Source: an uncultured Prevotella sp. | GTDB taxonomy: Bacteria > Bacteroidota > Bacteroidia > Bacteroidales > Bacteroidaceae | NCBI GenBank assembly: GCA_937901345.1 | Contig: CALCHM010000118.1 | Span: forward strand, 1 to 7,151 | DNA: 7,151 bases | Reading direction: 5' to 3' | In this document: positions 6,503 through 7,151 of the stretch, one piece after another | Numbering within the stretch: position 1 is the stretch's first letter | Layout: each line of letters opens with the position of its first letter | Notes under the pieces: generated by a model | The model's database searches: none | Told to the model about the DNA's origin: nothing | What the model saw: only the letters and a program-made list of their open reading frames with translations | Translations under genes and position numbers: made by a program

Positions 6503-6871
6503 TTTTTTACTCTCATTATTGATTTCCTCCAAAAGTTCCTGCAACTCCTCCTTTCTCAGCTTTTCGCTCTTCACGAAGAAGGAGAGGAAGTTGCGGAGCG
6601 AACCGTGGAAGAGGGTGTCGCGCGTTTCGTGCATAAAGCCGTCGATGTATTCCTCGCGTGAGAGTAGGGGGCGGAACACGTGTGCCTTGCCTCGGCGCTC
6701 GGGAAATACGACTTCCTTGCGCGTCAATACCTGCATCACGGTGAGCACCGTGGTGTAAGCGGGTTTCGGTTCGCCCATCGCTTCAATCATTTCGCTCACC
6801 GTGGCTTCACCCTTTGCCAAAAGTATGTTCATTAATTGTAATTCGGCTTTTGTCAAATTCTTCTGTTTCAT
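6500..6871 (-). CDS. BlaI/MecI/CopY family transcriptional repressor
   Basis: A 123-residue winged-helix repressor, the usual size for this family. Residues 1-70 form the DNA-binding domain: LTKAELQLMNILLAKGEATVSE is the first helical part, AYTTVLTVMQVLTRK (38-52) fits the recognition helix, and GKAHVFRPL (61-69) the wing. Residues 72-123 would be the dimerisation helices. NF at 94-95 sits where S. aureus BlaI and MecI are cut (Asn101-Phe102), so it is a candidate cleavage site for the neighbouring M56 peptidase. The chosen ATG begins MKQKNLTKAELQ, as in family members. An in-frame ATG 63 bp upstream is rejected because it would place the promoter inside the gene. It is the first gene of the operon, and its own promoter carries operator-like repeats, suggesting autorepression. 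It probably binds DNA as a dimer and controls this operon, perhaps others too. Confidence 0.92.
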   Translation of the reverse strand: MKQKNLTKAELQLMNILLAKGEATVSEMIEAMGEPKPAYTTVLTVMQVLTRKEVVFPERRGKAHVFRPLLSREEYIDGFMHETRDTLFHGSLRNFLSFFVKSEKLRKEELQELLEEINNESKK

Positions 6872-6895
6872 ACGTCTTATAGTTATTAATTTTTG

Positions 6896-6977
6896 TTTTC
6901 TACGGCAAATATAGTAGTTGTTTTTCGAACTCAAAACTTTTCTACGATAAAAATAGTATGACTACTATATTTATAGT
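6896..6977. promoter_or_regulatory. Operator-like repeats at the repressor promoter
   Basis: Two related 21-bp copies, 6896-6916 and 6938-6958, match at 18 positions (TTTTCTACG, AAA and ATAGTA conserved) and are exactly 42 bp apart, four helical turns. Inverted repeats overlap the second copy: ATAGTA-TGAC-TACTAT (6953-6968) and ACTATA-TT-TATAGT (6964-6977). ACTACTATATTT at 6961-6972 is also the exact reverse complement of 6907-6918. BlaI/MecI operators are known to be TACTA/TAGTA-type dyads, so these fit autorepression. The exact binding unit cannot be set from the sequence. Confidence 0.7.
6906..6935 (-). promoter_or_regulatory. Promoter of the blaI-M56-lipoprotein operon
   Basis: On the minus strand, TTTG (6932-6935) and TATATTTG (6906-6913) are separated by 18 bp, close to the Bacteroidetes consensus TTTG-N19-TAnnTTTG. 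The -7 box is 34 bp upstream of the repressor ATG, giving a leader of about 25-30 nt. It overlaps the first operator-like copy, so a bound repressor would block RNA polymerase. Confidence 0.75.
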
Positions 6978-7016
6978 TTTTATGAGTTTGAGGGGTATAA
7001 AAGGGTGAATAAATCA

Positions 7017-7053
7017 ACAAAAAATCCACATCGCCTTGATGGGCAATGTGGAT
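7017..7053 (-). terminator. Rho-independent terminator, minus strand, of an upstream gene
   Basis: Arms 7024-7035 and 7042-7053 form a 12-bp stem with a single C-A mismatch (ATCCACAT pairing with ATGTGGAT at the base) and a 6-nt loop. On the minus strand it is followed by TTTTTTG. It would end a transcript entering from beyond the right edge and isolate the repressor promoter. The plus strand has no T-run after the stem. Confidence 0.7.
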
Positions 7054-7095
7054 GTATAAATGTGTTATTCAACTAATGAGAAAATCTCTCTGTCC

Positions 7096-7137
7096 AGGGC
7101 GTTGCCCTTCGCTATGTAGATTATGCCCTTACAGGGC
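7096..7137. repeat. Pair of AGGGC/GCCCT palindromes, likely dispersed intergenic repeat
   Basis: AGGGC-GTT-GCCCT (7096-7108) and GCCCT-TAC-AGGGC (7125-7137) are two 5-bp hairpins with 3-nt loops and reversed arm order, 16 bp apart. All arms are mutually complementary, so alternative folds are possible. I recall very similar GGGCGTTGCCCT...ATGCCCT words as dispersed repeats in Bacteroidetes genomes; this is memory, not a search. No gene is visible in 6978-7151. Confidence 0.5.
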
Positions 7138-7151
7138 GTTTTCACTCCGCA

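Noticed and set aside
6274..6516. Minus-strand frame giving Ser-Arg repeats across the 9-bp array
   Set aside because: It overlaps the peptidase and repressor genes in another frame; the SR pattern is just the translated repeat.
6872..6934. Upstream ATG extending the repressor by 21 residues
   Set aside because: The extension would cover the -7 box and operator repeat, and the residues are unlike the family N-terminus, which starts at MKQKNLTKAE.

Overview
The window comes from a Bacteroidota genome, most likely order Bacteroidales and probably a Prevotella-like lineage. Four observations point that way: promoter elements match the Bacteroidetes -33 TTTG / -7 TAnnTTTG type; start codons lack Shine-Dalgarno sequences; the large outer-membrane protein combines a carboxypeptidase-regulatory-like domain, a plug and a beta-barrel; and the M56/BlaI pair is of the Bacteroidetes type. 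The genus is inference. All five genes are on the minus strand, so transcription runs from high to low coordinates.

Layout from right to left. 6978-7151 has no gene; it holds a palindromic repeat pair (7096-7137) and a minus-strand terminator (7017-7053) for a gene outside the window. 6896-6977 is a promoter overlapped by operator-like repeats. It drives a probable operon: a BlaI/MecI-type repressor (6500-6871), a BlaR1-like M56 membrane metallopeptidase (4584-6395) and a small lipoprotein (3869-4570). A 104-bp gap between the first two genes is mostly filled by a 9-bp tandem repeat built on CTAGA. Only 13 bp separate the peptidase from the lipoprotein.

3332-3868 has no convincing gene. It holds a REP-like inverted repeat pair (3715-3847) and a mosaic 42-bp tandem array (3461-3696); no consensus promoter was found in 3332-3460. 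Next is a 945-residue outer-membrane beta-barrel protein (494-3331). The 333 bp after it contain short direct and inverted repeats, a minus-strand terminator (271-306) and a promoter for tdh. The first 53 codons of tdh (L-threonine 3-dehydrogenase) fill 1-160.

How the genes work together: the BlaI/BlaR1 pair is expected to be a signal-responsive switch in which the membrane peptidase senses a periplasmic signal and inactivates the repressor, relieving repression of its own operon. The periplasmic C-terminus of the peptidase is not a penicillin-binding domain. It aligns without gaps over about 55 residues with the adjacent lipoprotein, so the two probably share a fold and perhaps a ligand or a mutual interaction. 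This is the most interesting biological point in the window. The outer-membrane protein and tdh appear to be separate transcription units.
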